A DNA stretch of 34,165 bases from Oscillospiraceae bacterium. Its GTDB lineage: Bacteria; Bacillota; Clostridia; Oscillospirales; Ruminococcaceae. This document shows positions 1 to 7,261 of the stretch, piece by piece. The translations under genes and the position numbers were made by a program. The stretch is from contig JAFQLH010000070.1 in assembly GCA_017396665.1 (NCBI GenBank), positions 1 to 34,165 on the forward strand, given 5' to 3'. The notes under the pieces were generated by a model. The model was not told the DNA's origin. It did no database searches and saw nothing but the letters and a program-made list of their open reading frames with translations. Within the stretch, counting starts at the first letter, position 1. Each line of letters opens with the position of its first letter.

Positions 1-813
1 ACCCTCAACTCTGTGGCAAAGGTTACCTTCAGAAATGTTTGTGAGAGCAACAGTAATAAGATTAATGTACTGTCTGAGAGAAACAATAGTTTCTTCAAGG
101 GACTTTGAGAGTACACCAACCTCGTCCTTTGAATAGCTTACGTCAACAGGGTCTGAAAGATTTCCCTGTGCAAGTGCGCGCAGACGCTTTGTTGTGTTAG
201 TAATAGGCTTTGAGAATGTCTTTGCGAAGAACATAGAGAATACAGTAACAGCTACAAGAAGAATAGCGCATACAATAACGATTCTGTTAGCAGCTGCAAC
301 GCCATACTGATTGAAGTCATCAGCAGGAGCTGAAATAACAGCTATTCCATTCAGATTATCAATAGCAGAATATGCGATGATGTATTCTTCGCCATCAAGT
401 TCAAATTCGCCGTAACCGCTTGAGTTCTTGAGCGCTGATGAAATGAAAGCTGAAAGCTGTTTGTAGTCTGAGTCTGTGCTTCCGGCTTCTTTGAGGTTTG
501 TTTTTCCGTCAAGCCAGTCAGTGTTATATCCGAAATTCATTGTTCCGTCGGCACCTACAACATATGCAGAGTAGTTTTCGCTGACATTTATACCGGAAAG
601 AATATCATTTATGGAATCTGTTTCAGTTGAAGTGTCTGCATAGCTCAGTTCAATACTTGTAGACATCTGCTCTGCCAAAGGCTTCAAGGTGTCCTTCAGG
701 ATGTTGTCGGTCGCAGAAGAAAGCGCCGTCATGTAGATACCGGTAAGGGTGATTATACAGACAAGTGCAACTACCAACAGCACAGTCATAAGTTTAGAAC
801 GAATACTTTTCAT
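1..813 (-). CDS. Methyl-accepting chemotaxis protein, N-terminal 271 residues (3' end outside window)
   Basis: Translating the minus strand from the ATG at 813-811 gives an uninterrupted 271 residues to the window edge. It starts MKSIRSKLMTVLLVVALV, a short basic head plus a first membrane segment (about residues 8-30). An extracytoplasmic sensor region of about 140 residues follows (35-172, Cache-like by size and layout, including GYNTDWLDGKTNL). A second membrane segment lies at about 176-197, followed by a HAMP domain (198-250: SKPITNTTKRLRALAQGNLS, then KDEVGVLSKSL). The signalling domain that would contact CheA/CheW lies outside the window, so chemoreceptor is inferred from the TM-sensor-TM-HAMP order; a sensor kinase or cyclase with the same front end is not excluded. 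The ribosome site GGAGGATTACA precedes the ATG. The gene is divergent from the deacetylase at 1015. Confidence 0.8.
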   Translation of the reverse strand, partial: MKSIRSKLMTVLLVVALVCIITLTGIYMTALSSATDNILKDTLKPLAEQMSTSIELSYADTSTETDSINDILSGINVSENYSAYVVGADGTMNFGYNTDWLDGKTNLKEAGSTDSDYKQLSAFISSALKNSSGYGEFELDGEEYIIAYSAIDNLNGIAVISAPADDFNQYGVAAANRIVIVCAILLVAVTVFSMFFAKTFSKPITNTTKRLRALAQGNLSDPVDVSYSKDEVGVLSKSLEETIVSLRQYINLITVALTNISEGNLCHRVEG

Positions 814-902
814 TGTAATCCTCCAATCCGATTGCGGTGATATATATATGCCGCAGCATCTAACAAAATCAGTTAGTGTTCGGGTAATTTTTATACAATA
901 TA

Positions 903-931
903 ATTCTATCATATTTGCACAGTTTTTTCAA
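903..931 (-). promoter_or_regulatory. Sigma-A promoter of the chemoreceptor gene
   Basis: On the minus strand TTGAAA (931-926) and TAGAAT (908-903) are separated by 17 nt. The start site would be near 896, giving a leader of about 85 nt. That leader contains a small TGCGG/CCGCA hairpin (833-855) just upstream of the ribosome binding site. Confidence 0.55.
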
Positions 932-1014
932 TAGGCAAAAATGCGTTTTTAAGTATTTTTACAAAACGAACCCAATATATTGTTATAAATGAACAAAAAA
1001 CAGGAGGGATTGTT

Positions 1015-1878
1015 TTGTTCCTGAAAAAAGAAAAAGCATTAAGTCTTGTGTGTACAGTAGTAATATCAGTTTTTCTGCTTGTCGGATGCGGTTCGGATGA
1101 ACAGCTTCCTACATCAGCGGATATAGGTGATAAGGGGCTTGCAGTTCCGATTATTATGTACCATAGTGTTATCAATGATACTGAAAGCACAGGCGATTAT
1201 GTGATAACGCCCGAAATGTTAAGGGATGACATTCTTTATCTTCAGAGTAACGGTTATGTCACAGTCAGCATCGGGGAGCTTATCGATTATGTCAACTGCG
1301 GTAAATCGCTTCCGCCAAAACCTGTCGTTTTAACGTTTGACGATGGCTGTTACAACTTTCTTACAGAGGTAATGCCTATACTGTCGGATACAAATACAAA
1401 GGCTACGCTTTCGGTTGTAGGCGCTTTTTCAAAAAAAGAAGAGCCCTGCAATGTGCAAAGCTCTTATTATTCGTATCTTACACTTGAACAGATAAAGCAG
1501 ATTTCAAAGTGTGGTTATGTTGAAATAGCTTCTCATAGCTATAATTTTCATTCGCTTCAGGGAAGAAAGGGAAGTATGATTATGGATGGCGAAAGCTATG
1601 AGGAATACAGAAGCAGGTTCCTTTCAGATATCCTTACAAATAAACTATTGCTCGAAGAATATGGCGTTGAAATGAGCATATATACATACCCTTATGGCTT
1701 TGTATGTGAGGAAAGCCTTGAGCTTGTAAAAGCGTGTGATTTCAAAGCAAGTCTGGGTGTCGAAGAAAGAATAAACTATCTGACCGCGGATACCGACTGC
1801 CTTTATTGCATGGGAAGGTATAACCGTCCTGCATCAATGACAACAGAAGACTTTATGGCATATGTCTTTAGTGAATAA
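1015..1878 (+). CDS. Polysaccharide deacetylase (NodB domain) lipoprotein
   Basis: This is a 287-residue secreted lipoprotein. The N-terminus has a basic head, a hydrophobic stretch and the lipobox LLVGC with Cys25. The carbohydrate esterase family 4 (NodB) signatures are visible: TFDDG at residues 107-111, which supplies the catalytic base and a metal ligand, and SHSYNFH at 173-179 for the zinc histidines H174 and H179. TYPYG near the C-terminus fits motif 3. The family removes acetyl groups from N-acetylated sugars in peptidoglycan or exopolysaccharide; the H-x4-H spacing resembles the PgaB/IcaB branch, but the substrate cannot be read from sequence. The start is TTG at 1015 because AGGAGGG at 1002-1008 lies 6 nt upstream and no ATG precedes the signal peptide. 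A possible extended -10 (TGTTATAAA, 981-989) lies upstream. The last 11 nt overlap the 3' end of the convergent tmcAL gene. Confidence 0.85.
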   Translation: MFLKKEKALSLVCTVVISVFLLVGCGSDEQLPTSADIGDKGLAVPIIMYHSVINDTESTGDYVITPEMLRDDILYLQSNGYVTVSIGELIDYVNCGKSLPPKPVVLTFDDGCYNFLTEVMPILSDTNTKATLSVVGAFSKKEEPCNVQSSYYSYLTLEQIKQISKCGYVEIASHSYNFHSLQGRKGSMIMDGESYEEYRSRFLSDILTNKLLLEEYGVEMSIYTYPYGFVCEESLELVKACDFKASLGVEERINYLTADTDCLYCMGRYNRPASMTTEDFMAYVFSE

Positions 1879-3043
1879 ATCCTTCAAATTTTCTTGTGAA
1901 TTCGTTGGTCAGCTTACCGTTCGAACACAGGCTTTGAAGCCTTGATGTTATGTTGTCGAGTGCACAAAGTGAAGGAGAGAAGTCTGACAGCTCTGTAAGG
2001 GAGCTTGAAATTTTAATGTTTCCGACAGAAGATATATTCTTGATAAGCTGTTTTCCGTCTTCGTTAAACGCAAGCACCCTTGCATATGGTTCATATGGTT
2101 CAGAACTTCCGTGCAGAATGTTAATGTATGCACAGAGAAGCTCTCTTGAAATTCTTGCACGTGTCAGATTCTTGCACTTAACCGAATCAACAAGCTCATC
2201 AAATGTTTCTATGTCAGAGGCTTTAAGGATAGCCTGTACTCTCTGATAAACATCATAAGACAGCATTTCTGAAAGCTTTTCACAAGACGAAAGTGAAAGC
2301 AAAATAGCGTTGCTCATATTGTTAATGTCCGCAGGTGCATTATCAGAAATCTCATATGGTACATACTGCGAGTAATCAGCTTTACTGTGAATAAGTTTTC
2401 TGATGTAAGAAGCAGAAGCAATGCTTCCATCGGGTGTCTGCGAGTCGTGTGCACTGCCTGTTCTTTTAACCGATAATATGTCAATGTCGCAGTTAAGGTT
2501 TTTGAGTGACCTTATATACTCAATGGCAAGTGTGTTGTTTGGTGTATCAAGAAGACTTGAAATCTTGCTGCCATACAGCTTTTCGGCGGCATATGAAACT
2601 GCTGACGGATAGCTCATTCCGCCCGATAAAGCATTCTTTACAGTGCCGTCATCTCTTAATGCTTCGGTGATATCGGCAGCCCCTATAAGTAAGTCTTTAT
2701 CGTTACTTTCACAGCCGAATGAAAGGAAGTCTACAATTCCGAGCCTGCTGATTATTGATACGGCACCCTTTGCGAAATCCTCAGCACTTGAGCAGGAATA
2801 CGGATAGGGGAGCTCTATCACAAGGTCAACACCGCCTTCTATCGCCGTCTTTGCTCTGAAATGCTTGTCAAAAACCGCTATATCGCCTCTCTGAACAGTA
2901 GAACCGCTCATAACAGCAATAACATAATCTACACCCAGCGAGCGAGTTTTTTCTATGTGGTATTTGTGTCCGTTGTGAAACGGATTATATTCTGCTATAA
3001 TAGCCGCAACACGTTTTTCAGTGCCTGAAACAGTTATAGACAT
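1868..3043 (-). CDS. tmcAL: tRNA(Met) cytidine acetate ligase (TmcAL, YlbM family)
   Basis: This 391-residue protein begins with a nucleotidyltransferase fold: VAAIIAEYNPFHNGHKYH carries the HxGH-type motif (HNGH) used for ATP binding, followed by VDYVIAVMSGSTVQRGD and VDLVIELPYPYSCSSAEDFA, all typical of TmcAL. The family activates acetate with ATP to acetyl-AMP and acetylates the wobble cytidine (ac4C34) of elongator tRNA-Met in Firmicutes. Length matches the usual 390-410 residues. The gene is divergent from ackA, the acetate-producing kinase, an association seen in many Firmicutes; both enzymes handle acetate. It converges on the deacetylase gene with an 11-nt overlap and no terminator hairpin between them. 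Confidence 0.9.
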   Translation of the reverse strand: MSITVSGTEKRVAAIIAEYNPFHNGHKYHIEKTRSLGVDYVIAVMSGSTVQRGDIAVFDKHFRAKTAIEGGVDLVIELPYPYSCSSAEDFAKGAVSIISRLGIVDFLSFGCESNDKDLLIGAADITEALRDDGTVKNALSGGMSYPSAVSYAAEKLYGSKISSLLDTPNNTLAIEYIRSLKNLNCDIDILSVKRTGSAHDSQTPDGSIASASYIRKLIHSKADYSQYVPYEISDNAPADINNMSNAILLSLSSCEKLSEMLSYDVYQRVQAILKASDIETFDELVDSVKCKNLTRARISRELLCAYINILHGSSEPYEPYARVLAFNEDGKQLIKNISSVGNIKISSSLTELSDFSPSLCALDNITSRLQSLCSNGKLTNEFTRKFEGFIH

Positions 3044-3113
3044 AAATCTTCCCCAATCTCTGCGATAATATTGCAGGTTATTTGTTCAAAAAGAAAAAAA
3101 TGCTTTAAAGTAC

Positions 3114-3145
3114 TTGAAATTTTGCGTACAATGTTATAATATAAT
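3114..3145 (+). promoter_or_regulatory. Probable ackA promoter with overlapping -10 boxes
   Basis: TTGAAA (3114-3119) is followed by two overlapping perfect TATAAT hexamers at 3135-3140 (15-nt spacer) and 3140-3145 (20-nt spacer). Neither spacing is ideal, so the exact promoter is uncertain, but the position about 50 nt before ackA and the absence of another candidate support it. Confidence 0.5.
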
Positions 3146-3192
3146 AAAGGCAGAATTATGTCAAGTAATAGCTTGATAATGTATAAAGGAGA

Positions 3193-4404
3193 ATGAAAAT
3201 GAAGATTTTGGTAGTAAACGCAGGAAGCTCATCACTCAAGTTCCAGCTTCTTGACATGGAGAATGAACAGGTTATCGCTAAGGGTAACTGCGACAGAATC
3301 GGTATCGACGGCCACGTAAGCGCCAAGACATTTACAGGCGTTGAGTACAATGAGGATTGCAGCTTCCCAACACATACAGAGGCTTTTGAAAAGCTCGTTG
3401 AAGTTATTACAACAGGTGAAACAAAGGTAATTGATTCTATGGCAGAAATCTCTGCAGTAGGACACAGAATCGTGCAGGGTGCTGATATCTTTGATAAGTC
3501 CTGCCTCGTTACTGATGAAATCATCGACCAGATTGACGCCCTCGCAGAGCTCGCTCCTGTTCATAACCACCCACACGCACTCGCTCTCAGAGCTTGTAAG
3601 AAGGTTATCCCTGCTGATTGTCCACAGGTTGTTGTATTTGATACAGCATTCCACCAGACAATGCCACCAAAGGCATTTATGTTCGGCCTTCCATATGAGT
3701 GCTACACAGAGTATCACGTAAGAAAGTACGGCTTCCACGGTACATCTCACAGATTCGTTTCCGGTGAGCTTGCAAGAGCAATGGGCAAGAAGCCTGAAGA
3801 CCTCTAGATTGTTTACTGCCACCTCGGTAACGGCTCGTCTATCACAGCTGTTGACGCTGGCAAGTCTGTTGATACTTCAATGGGCTTCACTCCGCTTGAT
3901 GGTGTTGTAATGGGCACACGTTCAGGTGCTGTTGACCCTTCTGCTGTTACATACGTTGCAAAGAAGCTCGGTCTTACACCTGACCAGATGAGCGATTACC
4001 TCAACAAAAAGTCAGGTCTTCTCGGTGTGTCCGGTGTTGGAAGCGACAACAGAGAAGTACAGAAGGCTGCTGATGAAGGCGACGAAAGAGCTAAGCTCGT
4101 AAGCTCAATGCTCTGCTACGAAATTAAGAAGTATATCGGTTCATATGCTGCTGCAATGAACGGTATGGATGCTATCCTCTTTACCGGTGGTATCGGTGAA
4201 AACTCCTGGGAAGTCAGAAAGGGAGTTTGTGACGATATGGAATTCTTCGGCATCAAGATTGACGAAGAGCTCAACAAGAACACAAGAGGAAAGCTCATGA
4301 AGATTTCTACACCTGATTCAAAGGTAGAGGTTTGGATTGTTCCTACAAATGAAGAGCTTCTCATCGCTAGAGATACTCTTGCAATCGTTGAAGCAAACAA
4401 GTAA
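3193..4404 (+). pseudogene. ackA: Acetate kinase gene interrupted by one in-frame TAG
   Basis: Read through the TAG at 3805-3807, the frame encodes 403 residues, the normal length for AckA, which interconverts acetate + ATP and acetyl phosphate + ADP. All family landmarks are intact: N9 in VVNAGSSSLKFQ, R92 in GHRIVQGAD, D150 in VVFDTAFHQT, H182 in YGFHGTSHRF, HLGNGSS at 210-216, R243 in MGTRSG and E387 in PTNEELLIARD. The stop falls at codon 205 (PEDL-stop-IVYCHLGNG), where relatives commonly have lysine; AAG to TAG is one base change. Translation would stop before the second half of the kinase fold. The downstream ATG at 3880 has no ribosome binding site. The gene has a strong AAGGAG site at 3187-3192 region, its own promoter and a terminator, and no other damage, so the mutation is recent, a sequence error, or suppressed. 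No pta gene is adjacent. Confidence 0.85.
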
Positions 4405-4420
4405 TTTATACATAAACACC

Positions 4421-4449
4421 AACCGTCAGGAAATTTCCTGGCGGTTTTT
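4421..4449 (+). terminator. Intrinsic terminator of ackA
   Basis: AACCGTCAGGAAA pairs with TTTCCTGGCGGTT (one G-U), a 13-bp hairpin with almost no loop, running into TTTTTG. It lies 17 nt after the ackA stop. Confidence 0.85.
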
Positions 4450-4450
4450 G

Positions 4451-4479
4451 TTGACTTTGTGTAAATTATCTGCTATAAT
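4451..4479 (+). promoter_or_regulatory. Sigma-A promoter of malQ
   Basis: TTGACT (4451-4456), a 17-nt spacer and a perfect TATAAT (4474-4479), starting immediately after the ackA terminator. The start site would be near 4486, giving a leader of under 40 nt. Confidence 0.85.
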
Positions 4480-4522
4480 GAGTTGTGCTTTTGTGCAAAT
4501 TCTTTCTAAAGGGGTAATTTAA

Positions 4523-6001
4523 ATGCGTTCAAGCGGTGTGCTTATGCATATATCAAGTCTTCCGGGTGAATACGGAATCGGAAAAATGGGAAAGGAAGCG
4601 TATGCTTATGTAGATTGGCTCAAGCTTGCAGGTCAGCACTACTGGCAGATACTCCCGCTGAGTCCGACCAGCTACGGAGATTCTCCATATCAGTCTTTCT
4701 CAATTTTTGCGGGTAACCCATATTTCATTGACCTTGAAACACTTGAAAAGGACGGGCTTCTTAAAGCTTCTGAGTACAAGAATATAGAGTGGATAAGAGA
4801 AACTGAGTATGTTGATTATTCAATAATCTATGAAAATCTCTGGGGTGTTCTGAAAATTGCTTATTCCAGATTCAAGCCTGACAAGGACTATGATGACTTT
4901 GTAAAAGAGAATAAGTCGTGGGTAGAAAACTATGGTCTGTTTATGGCTCTTAAAGAGGAGAATGACGGCAAGGCGTGGTACGAATGGAGCTGGGACCTTG
5001 TAAAGTGCAGAAAGTTTGCTGTCGATGACGCTAAAAACAGACTTTCTGATGAAATTGGTTTTTATGTGTTCCTTCAGTATGAATTCTACAAGCAGTGGAA
5101 CGCTCTTAAGGAATATGCAAACAAGAACGGCATTGAAATAATCGGTGATATTCCGATTTACTGTGCCCTCGACAGCGTTGATGTCTGGACAGAGCCTGAG
5201 CTCTTTGACCTCGATGAAGATAAACAGCCTGTAAATGTTGCCGGTTGCCCACCCGACGGATACGCACCACAGGGACAGCTCTGGGGTAATCCTATCTATG
5301 ACTGGGAAGCTATGAAAAAGCAGAATTTCAAGTGGTGGATTAACCGAATAGGCTTTGCGTCAAAGATTTATGACGTAGTAAGAATTGACCATTTCAGAGG
5401 CTTTGATTCATTCTACTCAATTCCGGCAAAGGATGAAACCGCAGAAAACGGCGTTTGGGAAAAGGGCTGCGGAATTGAGCTGTTCAGAGCTGTCAAGAAG
5501 GCACTCGGTGATGTAAGAATTATTGCAGAGGACCTCGGCTTTATTACTGAAAGCGTAAGAGAGCTGCTTGCAGACAGCGGATTCCCGGGAATGAAAATGC
5601 TTGAGTTCGGCTTTGCTCCTGATGCTAAAAGCGAGTATCTCCCTTGCAACTTCAAAAGCTCTAACTGTGTCGTTTACACAAGCACGCACGACAGTGATAC
5701 AGTTCTCGGCTGGTATCAGATTTGTGCAGATGATGTCAAGGAATACATCTGTGATTATATCGGGGCAAAGGGCGAGGAAGACGTGAGCTGGAAGCTTATA
5801 AGATGTGCTTGGCTGAGCGTTGCTGATACTGCTATTACTCAGATGCAGGAAATTTTAGAGCTTGACAATATGGCTAGAATGAACGTTCCGTCAACCTGTG
5901 GCCTCAATTGGCGCTGGAGAATGAAAAAGGACGCAAATACAGAAGAGCTTGCAAAGAAGCTTCTGAAAATAACTCAGCTTTCGGGCAGAGTATCTGAATA
6001 A
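4523..6001 (+). CDS. malQ: 4-alpha-glucanotransferase (amylomaltase, GH77)
   Basis: This 492-residue enzyme transfers alpha-1,4-glucan chains between maltodextrins in glycogen/starch metabolism, in the cytoplasm. The start RSSGVLMHISSLPGEYGIG and the WQILPLSPTSYGDSPYQ block are hallmark GH77 sequences. The catalytic triad is visible: nucleophile D289 in VVRIDHFRGF, acid/base E336 in IIAEDLG, and transition-state stabiliser D390 in TSTHDSDT. No extra N-terminal domain is present, so it is the short amylomaltase type. AAAGGGG (4508-4514) precedes the ATG at 4523. It is a single-gene unit between its own promoter and the hairpin at 6009; no maltose operon partners are adjacent. Confidence 0.95.
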   Translation: MRSSGVLMHISSLPGEYGIGKMGKEAYAYVDWLKLAGQHYWQILPLSPTSYGDSPYQSFSIFAGNPYFIDLETLEKDGLLKASEYKNIEWIRETEYVDYSIIYENLWGVLKIAYSRFKPDKDYDDFVKENKSWVENYGLFMALKEENDGKAWYEWSWDLVKCRKFAVDDAKNRLSDEIGFYVFLQYEFYKQWNALKEYANKNGIEIIGDIPIYCALDSVDVWTEPELFDLDEDKQPVNVAGCPPDGYAPQGQLWGNPIYDWEAMKKQNFKWWINRIGFASKIYDVVRIDHFRGFDSFYSIPAKDETAENGVWEKGCGIELFRAVKKALGDVRIIAEDLGFITESVRELLADSGFPGMKMLEFGFAPDAKSEYLPCNFKSSNCVVYTSTHDSDTVLGWYQICADDVKEYICDYIGAKGEEDVSWKLIRCAWLSVADTAITQMQEILELDNMARMNVPSTCGLNWRWRMKKDANTEELAKKLLKITQLSGRVSE

Positions 6002-6008
6002 AATAATT

Positions 6009-6038
6009 AAGAGCAGGATATATGTCCTGCTCTTTTTG
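6009..6038. terminator. Bidirectional terminator between malQ and the XRE gene
   Basis: AAGAGCAGGA pairs with TCCTGCTCTT around a 6-nt loop and is followed by TTTTTG on the plus strand; the A-rich run on the other side supplies a T tract on the minus strand. It can serve the convergent malQ and XRE genes. Confidence 0.85.
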
Positions 6039-6041
6039 TGC

Positions 6042-6263
6042 CTATAAATCTTTGTAATATGCTTTGTTATTAGTCAGTCCTAAAATGTAGTCAACGTTAG
6101 TTTTGTGAAATTCAGCGAGTGCAACAAGAAATTCAGAGGGGAGGTCTCGCTGACCTAGTTCGTAGTTGCTGTAAGCCTGCTGAGAGCAGTTAAGTGCCTG
6201 AGCAATATCTTTTTGCTTGAGGTCTGCATCTTCACGTAAATCACGAATTCGTTTGTACATCAT
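6042..6263 (-). CDS. XRE-family transcriptional repressor
   Basis: This 73-residue protein is essentially one Cro/CI-type helix-turn-helix domain: IRDLREDADLKQKDIAQALN followed by CSQQAYSNYELGQRDLP and a last helical part ending VDYILGLTNNKAYYKDL. No effector or protease domain is attached, so what would relieve binding is not visible. The ATG at 6263-6261 is preceded by AAGGAGGG, making this start better than the adjacent second ATG at 6260. It is transcribed divergently from the zinc-ribbon gene at 6464. Three copies of an 11-bp repeat lie in the 200-nt space between them (6301, 6325, 6408), the probable binding sites. A TATGAT hexamer (minus, 6297-6292) beside the first repeat may be its own -10. 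Confidence 0.88.
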   Translation of the reverse strand: MMYKRIRDLREDADLKQKDIAQALNCSQQAYSNYELGQRDLPSEFLVALAEFHKTNVDYILGLTNNKAYYKDL

Positions 6264-6300
6264 ATCACCCTCCTTATAATGATTTTATGATATCATACCT

Positions 6301-6335
6301 CAAAATGCAGTTAATCATATACCGCAAAATGTAGT
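6301..6335. promoter_or_regulatory. Paired operator-like repeats upstream of the XRE gene
   Basis: CAAAATGCAGT (6301-6311) and CAAAATGTAGT (6325-6335) are direct repeats exactly 24 bp apart, each preceded by ACCN. They lie 38-72 bp upstream of the XRE start codon, next to a possible -10 for that gene, as expected for autoregulation. Binding by the XRE protein is an inference. Confidence 0.6.
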
Positions 6336-6394
6336 AAAACATTGCGGCGAATTTGTTTATATTGTCAAATTTTAAAGAGTATAGCTTGATTCAC

Positions 6395-6423
6395 TTGACA
6401 AGTACAACAAAATGCAGTATATT
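6395..6423 (+). promoter_or_regulatory. Promoter of the zinc-ribbon genes with an operator in its spacer
   Basis: A consensus -35 TTGACA (6395-6400), a 17-nt spacer and TATATT (6418-6423) form a strong sigma-A promoter. The third copy of the repeat, CAAAATGCAGT (6408-6418), fills the spacer and touches the -10, so a bound repressor would block RNA polymerase. A near-perfect palindrome (ACAACAATTTGTTGT, 6432-6446) follows at the expected transcript start. Confidence 0.75.
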
Positions 6424-6463
6424 TATTACAGACAACAATTTGTTGTAGAAAGGGATGTTGAAT

Positions 6464-6835
6464 ATGTTTTGTAGACATTGTGGGAAAGAGAATAAAGATG
6501 AAGCTGTGATATGCGTTGGCTGTGGCTGTCCTATTGGTTCGGGTAAAGTAAAGAAGAAATCAAATAGTGATAACTTGAAAAAAGTTCTCGGTATTATAAG
6601 TTTATGTTTAGGAATATGGCATTATATCATAGGGTTATTGTTTATTTTGCGTTATGGTTATGGTATTATAGATGAAATAGCTGATACTTTGACTAGTAGT
6701 TATTATATTGAAAAACCTTGGAGTAGGGCTTATAACATATCTGTGTATCTGTACCAGTCATTTGGTAATCTAATGCTCGGTACCTATTTTGTACTTCAAT
6801 TCGTAATGAGTAGAAAAAGACAAGAGATAAAATAA
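6464..6835 (+). CDS. Zinc-ribbon membrane protein, function unknown
   Basis: From ATG 6464 the protein has 123 residues. It opens with a zinc ribbon of two CxxC knuckles, MFCRHCGKEN and VICVGCGCP, of the type at the N-terminus of many small Firmicutes membrane proteins. A lysine-rich linker (KVKKKSNSDNLKK) follows, then two hydrophobic segments (from VLGIISLCLGIWHYIIGLL and from SFGNLMLGTYFVLQFVMS). An upstream in-frame ATG at 6455 abuts the GAAAGGG ribosome site, so 6464 (9 nt downstream of it) is the better start. Codon use is more AT-rich than in neighbouring housekeeping genes. It is first in a two-gene unit with the TM2 protein, under the putative XRE operator. I do not recognise a specific function. 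Confidence 0.75.
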   Translation: MFCRHCGKENKDEAVICVGCGCPIGSGKVKKKSNSDNLKKVLGIISLCLGIWHYIIGLLFILRYGYGIIDEIADTLTSSYYIEKPWSRAYNISVYLYQSFGNLMLGTYFVLQFVMSRKRQEIK

Positions 6836-6852
6836 AAATAGGAGGTGAGAAC

Positions 6853-7149
6853 ATGGCGTTTTGCAATACTTGCGGAAAAGAAATTAACGATAAGGCTGTA
6901 GTGTGTGTTCATTGTGGCTGTAAGGTGAATTCCTCAAATAACAGCGAGTCAATGAGCAAAGTAACCGGCATACTGATTACTGTTTTTCTTGGCGGACTTG
7001 GAGTACATCGTTTTATGGCAGGTAAGACAGGAACCGGAGTACTGTGGCTGTTGACTGCTGGCCTTCTTGGAATTGGTTGGCTTGTCGATATAATCACTGT
7101 TTGTAGCGGAAGCTTTACCGATGTCAATGGTAATGTGTGGGCTGAATAA
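6853..7149 (+). CDS. Zinc-ribbon TM2-domain membrane protein
   Basis: This 98-residue protein has an N-terminal zinc ribbon (FCNTCGKEINDKA, VVCVHCGCK) similar to that of the gene before it, then a TM2 domain: a first membrane segment from ITVFLGGLGVHRFMAGKTGT and a second from VLWLLTAGLLGIGWLVDI. GxHRFYxG-like and GIGWxxD motifs are the TM2 signatures (here GVHRFMAG). TM2 proteins are widespread but mostly uncharacterised. Strong AGGAGGTG at 6841-6848 precedes the ATG. It lies 17 nt after the previous gene and ends at a terminator, so the two are one transcript. Confidence 0.85.
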   Translation: MAFCNTCGKEINDKAVVCVHCGCKVNSSNNSESMSKVTGILITVFLGGLGVHRFMAGKTGTGVLWLLTAGLLGIGWLVDIITVCSGSFTDVNGNVWAE

Positions 7150-7156
7150 ATATCAG

Positions 7157-7184
7157 AAAAGCTTGTCTCAGGACAGGCTTTTTT
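7157..7184 (+). terminator. Terminator of the zinc-ribbon operon
   Basis: AAGCTTGTC and GGACAGGCTT pair with one G-U around a short loop, followed by a TTTTTT run. It separates this unit from the lepA promoter. Confidence 0.8.
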
Positions 7185-7186
7185 GT

Positions 7187-7215
7187 TTGACTTTCTCTCT
7201 TCAATATGTTATAAT
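7187..7215 (+). promoter_or_regulatory. Sigma-A promoter of the lepA operon
   Basis: TTGACT (7187-7192), 17-nt spacer, TATAAT (7210-7215), immediately after the preceding terminator; start site near 7222, about 40 nt before lepA. Confidence 0.88.
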
Positions 7216-7261
7216 ACAGTATTATGGATTAGTATGTTAATTTTTATTTCAGGAGATATAT

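Noticed and set aside
3805..3807. Genome-wide reassignment of TAG as a sense codon
   Set aside because: TAG is the terminal codon of lepA, yraN, clpP, the phosphoesterase, tmk and the DUF2156 gene at the expected protein ends, so it acts as a normal stop.
3232..3822. Open frame of 196 codons on the minus strand opposite ackA
   Set aside because: It is antisense to a strongly conserved coding frame, has no ribosome binding site and resembles no protein; it is a shadow of ackA codon bias.
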